Source: JADLGL01 sp963732865
GTDB lineage: Bacteria; Pseudomonadota; Alphaproteobacteria; Rhizobiales; Kaistiaceae
Assembly (NCBI GenBank): GCA_963732865.1
Contig: CAVTBC010000004.1
Span: 496,001 to 560,000, forward strand
Direction of reading: 5' to 3'
DNA length: 64,000 nt
Shown: piece after piece, positions 61,689-64,000 of the stretch
How the letters are laid out: every line of letters begins with the position of its first letter
Numbering within the stretch: the first letter of the stretch is position 1
Notes under the pieces: generated by a model
Seen by the model: the letters and a program-made list of their open reading frames with translations, nothing else
The model's database searches: none
What the model was told of the DNA's origin: nothing
Translations under genes and position numbers: made by a program

Positions 61689-62131
61689 TCAACAAACCGC
61701 GGACCACAAGATGCCCCGAACTCCGAACCGTGATGCCCGGAAAGGGGTAGGCGCTGGGTCAGAGTCATAGCCCGCTGTGCATGGTGGCCGGCCTCGCCAA
61801 CCGCAATAACAGTGGCAACATGTTCTTGCGAACGTCTGGCCGCAGAATTAAATCTTCGTAAGATTGGCGTAGTTTCCGCCAGTGTCGGCGCGCCAATCGT
61901 GTCGCGGCCATTCTCGAAGAGTTGGCTTTGGAAGTGGTTACACGAGCTGGATCTTCGTGCCGGAAGCTCGGCGAAGAGCGTGGCCAAACGTCATCGATGA
62001 ACAGTGCCGAACCCCACCGACCGTTCGGCAAGCTCAGTTGATTTCACAAGCTCGCCAATTTTGCCCCACATCAACGGTGACGGCCATGGGGCCAAGCTTT
62101 GGGGGCGTGTGATCGACTGTGGAGGTTCAAA
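61689..62131. other. Intergenic stretch without a supported gene
   Basis: 443 bp between the divergent pgm and DUF2934 genes. I see short open frames only, without ribosome sites or family resemblance. It must hold the promoters of both units. Confidence 0.5.
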
Positions 62132-62338
62132 ATGTCTGGCAGGCATTCAAATCAGCAAGCAAGGCACAACGGCGTTTCGAATGGCGAACCGACCCTTGGG
62201 CCCTCGGACCGGGCGATAAGACGGCGCGCTCACCAGCTTTGGGAAATTGACGGCCGGCCTGACGGGCACGACATCGACTTCTGGATTGAGGCTGTACGCC
62301 AGCTTGAGGAGGAAACACCCGGGCCGGTCCCAAAGTAG
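62132..62338 (+). CDS. DUF2934-domain small protein
   Basis: 68 residues from the ATG at 62132, which has GGAGG six bases upstream. The C-terminal IRRRAHQLWEIDGRPDGHD followed by FWIEAVRQLEEE is the DUF2934 signature (a short helical domain common in rhizobia). N-terminal 30 residues are polar and variable. The function is unknown; such genes often sit near stress or low-oxygen genes. Confidence 0.85.
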   Translation: MSGRHSNQQARHNGVSNGEPTLGPSDRAIRRRAHQLWEIDGRPDGHDIDFWIEAVRQLEEETPGPVPK

Positions 62339-62860
62339 CATTCCACCCCACCCAAGGGGCGGCCAGTGGGTGTCGCAAGCTGAGTGCCAGGGGCCGCTCA
62401 TTCCGCGGCGGCCGGCCGAGGGAGGGGATGTCAACGCTGACCGGAGATCATCGTCGCCGAGATCGGCGAGCACCGCCACATCAGTAGAACGGAGTTCCGG
62501 CGATATCACGCCGCTGGTAACAGCGGCGGAGATCCGGGCTACCTTCGACCGGCGTTTTCCCGCCAAGTTCATCCTACGGGTGTCGCAATAGCCAAAGACG
62601 GGCGATCTACCTCTCGTGCGATATCGAGAACGCGGATCTGCCGGCTGGCTCCTCATTGGCCGGGGTCTCCTTGGTTGGATGTGCGGTCGCTAGGACCGCT
62701 TATGGGGCAAGCGGACATCCATCGAAATGACCGTTTCCACCCGGGTCGCCACGAACGCAGTGCTGCGACATTCTGTCTTTCTTTTGCATTGCCACGGAAC
62801 TGCCGCGATCGGAACGCGACCTAACGACAGCGGGCGACGCTCATCCGAAGGAGAGATCCT
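62339..62860. other. Intergenic stretch without a supported gene
   Basis: 522 bp with no coding frame I trust on either strand. The right end contains the ribosome site AAGGAGAG for the secreted protein gene at 62861. Confidence 0.5.
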
Positions 62861-63355
62861 ATGAAACGGATTGTGCGTGTTGCAGGTCTTGCCGGCGCCA
62901 TGGCAATCGCTATTCCAGCAAGCTTCGCCTTTGCCCAGGGTAGCTTGGCCGTCGGCACGGTTGCCAAGTTCAGTCTCAGCGAATGCACCTACGTACTGCG
63001 TAGCGGCGATGTGTTTGTCGACACCGATCCGGAGACCGGCGAATGCTTCCCGGTAGCCATCGGAGACCAGGTCGCGATCAACTATCACCGCGACGCCGGC
63101 CTCAACGAGGTCGATGGCATCCAGCGTTACGAGGATGAATACACGCTCGGCAAGGTGGAAGCGATCACCTCCGACGTGCTGACGCTGAACTCGGGCGCAG
63201 AGTTCGACCTGACCCAGCTGGCGACGCGGCCGAGCGTTGGCGAAGGCGACTATGTCCGGATCGAGTTCGTTGTCACGAATGCCGACAAGAACGTCGCCAC
63301 TTCCGTAACCAACGTTGATCTGGGCGTCGTCAACCAACTCCAACAGCAGCATTGA
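62861..63355 (+). CDS. Secreted protein of unknown function
   Basis: 164 residues with a clear signal peptide (MKRIVRVAGLAGAMAIAIPA to AFAQ) and a beta-rich mature part. Blocks such as LGKVEAITSDVLTLNSGAEF and VGEGDYVRIEFVV resemble the small periplasmic DUF1344/OB-like pattern of a turn-rich barrel, and CTYVLRSGDVFVDTDPETGEC holds two Cys that may pair. AAGGAGAG lies before the ATG. A strong hairpin terminator follows at 63368. Confidence 0.75.
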   Translation: MKRIVRVAGLAGAMAIAIPASFAFAQGSLAVGTVAKFSLSECTYVLRSGDVFVDTDPETGECFPVAIGDQVAINYHRDAGLNEVDGIQRYEDEYTLGKVEAITSDVLTLNSGAEFDLTQLATRPSVGEGDYVRIEFVVTNADKNVATSVTNVDLGVVNQLQQQH

Positions 63356-63367
63356 GACCTTGGCCTT

Positions 63368-63395
63368 CTCCGCGGGCGAGCGATCGCCCGCGGAG
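63368..63395. terminator. Hairpin terminator after the secreted protein gene
   Basis: 12-bp perfect stem (arms CTCCGCGGGCGA and TCGCCCGCGGAG) with loop GCGA, 12 bp after the stop at 63355. No T run follows. Confidence 0.7.
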
Positions 63396-63439
63396 TCCGA
63401 TACGCCCCCTGTCTTCAGAAGCTAGGTGTGTTGTAGGAG

Positions 63440-63715
63440 CGGCGAGTTGGCGGACGCAGCTGGTCGGACTTATGCCAGTCATTTTGCGGAACGTTGTGCT
63501 GAGGGCGCTGGTATCGTTGAACCCGAGGGCCACAGCGATCGCCGATATCGACAGCGACGGCGACTGCAACAGCTCCTTCGCCCGCTCGATACGCCGCAAC
63601 ACATGATAGCGGGGCGGCGGCAGCCCGAACGACTGCTTAAAGGCACGGGCGAAGTGATATGGGCTCAGTCAAGCCAGCCGACCGCGGTCCGCAAGAGCAA
63701 TCTTCAGCCCCGACC
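63440..63715 (-). pseudogene. AraC-family HTH remnant with in-frame stop
   Basis: On the minus strand one frame reads LSPYHFARAFKQSFGLPPPR, HVLRRIERAKELL and SISAIAVALGFNDTSALSTTFRKMTG, the two helix-turn-helix units of an AraC regulator. A TGA stop interrupts the frame just before LSPYHF, where homologues continue, and the sensor domain is absent upstream. The tail after TSCVRQL runs into unrelated residues. It is a decayed C-terminal fragment, about 70 bp from the divergent DoxX-like gene. Confidence 0.75.
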
Positions 63716-63765
63716 GCACTACACTCTGTCGGGGGGACTGCACGCCGGAGCACGAGGTCCATTCC

Positions 63766-64000
63766 ATGCCTAACTACCGCAAGTCTGGCGTCAGCATCGT
63801 TCGCATTCTGTTTGGCGTCGTCTGGGCCATCGACGCCTATTTCAAATGGCAGCCCTCCTTCTTGTCAGATTTCACCGGCTATCTTGCCGACGCCCTGGCC
63901 GGACAGCCTGGCCCGGTGCAAAACTGGCTAAGTTTCTGGATCGACATCGTTAAAGTTGACCCATCCTTTTTTGCCCATGTCGTCGCCCTAGGCGAGACCG
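63766..64000 (+). CDS. DoxX-like membrane protein, 3' end outside window
   Basis: 78 residues visible: MPNYRKSGVSIVRILFGVVW then AIDAYFKWQPSFL, a polar stretch with GYLADALAGQPGPVQNWLSFWIDIV in pieces and FFAHVVALGET at the edge. The pattern (short N-terminus, one helix with W and D, then a re-entrant helix) resembles DoxX/TQO-small-type membrane proteins. A GAGG lies 9 bases before the ATG. It is cut off by the window end. Confidence 0.65.
   Translation, partial: MPNYRKSGVSIVRILFGVVWAIDAYFKWQPSFLSDFTGYLADALAGQPGPVQNWLSFWIDIVKVDPSFFAHVVALGET

Noticed and set aside
1..64000. CRISPR array, rRNA genes or prophage structural genes
   Set aside because: I saw no regularly spaced repeats, no rRNA-like sequence and no capsid, tail or terminase-like proteins; the only mobile-element gene is the integrase.

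Overview
The window is GC-rich DNA from a Gram-negative bacterium, most likely an alphaproteobacterium of the Hyphomicrobiales (Rhizobiales) type. The main evidence is a FixL-FixJ-FixK oxygen-sensing module with the heme-PAS residues of rhizobial FixL, an outer-membrane-type lipocalin lipoprotein, a di-heme cytochrome c and a cytochrome b561-like protein, and rhizobial-style intergenic hairpin repeats. Gene density is normal and several neighbours overlap by ATGA or GTGA.

Region 1 (1-25004) reads as a low-oxygen and carbon-storage block. It holds the end of a P2-type cation ATPase, a flavodoxin, fixK-fixL-fixJ plus a lone receiver domain, PEP synthase, a host-attachment family protein, a Na+/Ca2+ antiporter, a LOG-family protein, glgX, transaldolase, a short glucan phosphorylase, phosphoketolase 1, an LCM-type methyltransferase, a di-heme cytochrome c convergent with a cytochrome b, and a PadR-ABC-FtsX operon. 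Two perfect FNR/FixK-type boxes (TTGAC-N4-GTCAA) lie before the lone receiver gene and between ppsA and the host-attachment gene.

Region 2 (25541-45560) is bounded by two direct copies of a 41-42 bp sequence that looks like the 3' end of a tRNA gene, and I read it as a 20-kb genomic island. It carries a P1B-like metal ATPase, a PAF-acetylhydrolase-like esterase and a lipoprotein that share a duplicated ~95-bp promoter region, an MDR oxidoreductase, a MerR-like/adenylyl cyclase fusion, a frameshifted AraC regulator, a MalT-like LuxR regulator, a PAS-GGDEF-EAL protein, two Crp-family regulators (one ended early by a nonsense codon), a lipocalin and, at the right end, a heliorhodopsin. The heliorhodopsin is the most striking item. 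It keeps the retinal lysine (K240), the counterion glutamate (E109) and both conserved histidines, in a genome that looks diderm, and its last ~16 residues are encoded by the island's repeat.

Region 3 (45721-51693) holds a tyrosine integrase immediately right of the second repeat, a chimeric gene (FAD monooxygenase joined to the membrane end of a P-type ATPase), an ABC-2 exporter and two tandem small membrane proteins.

Region 4 (51694-64000) returns to carbon metabolism. On the minus strand, pgm, glgP2, a HAD phosphatase, phosphoketolase 2 and a plasma-membrane-type H+-ATPase form a tightly packed series that could turn glycogen into acetyl phosphate. A DUF2934 protein, a secreted protein, an AraC remnant and a partial DoxX-like gene follow. 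Several genes (ppsA, the LOG gene, the island AraC gene, one small membrane gene) each appear shifted by one extra base, so either pseudogenisation or systematic sequence error should be considered.
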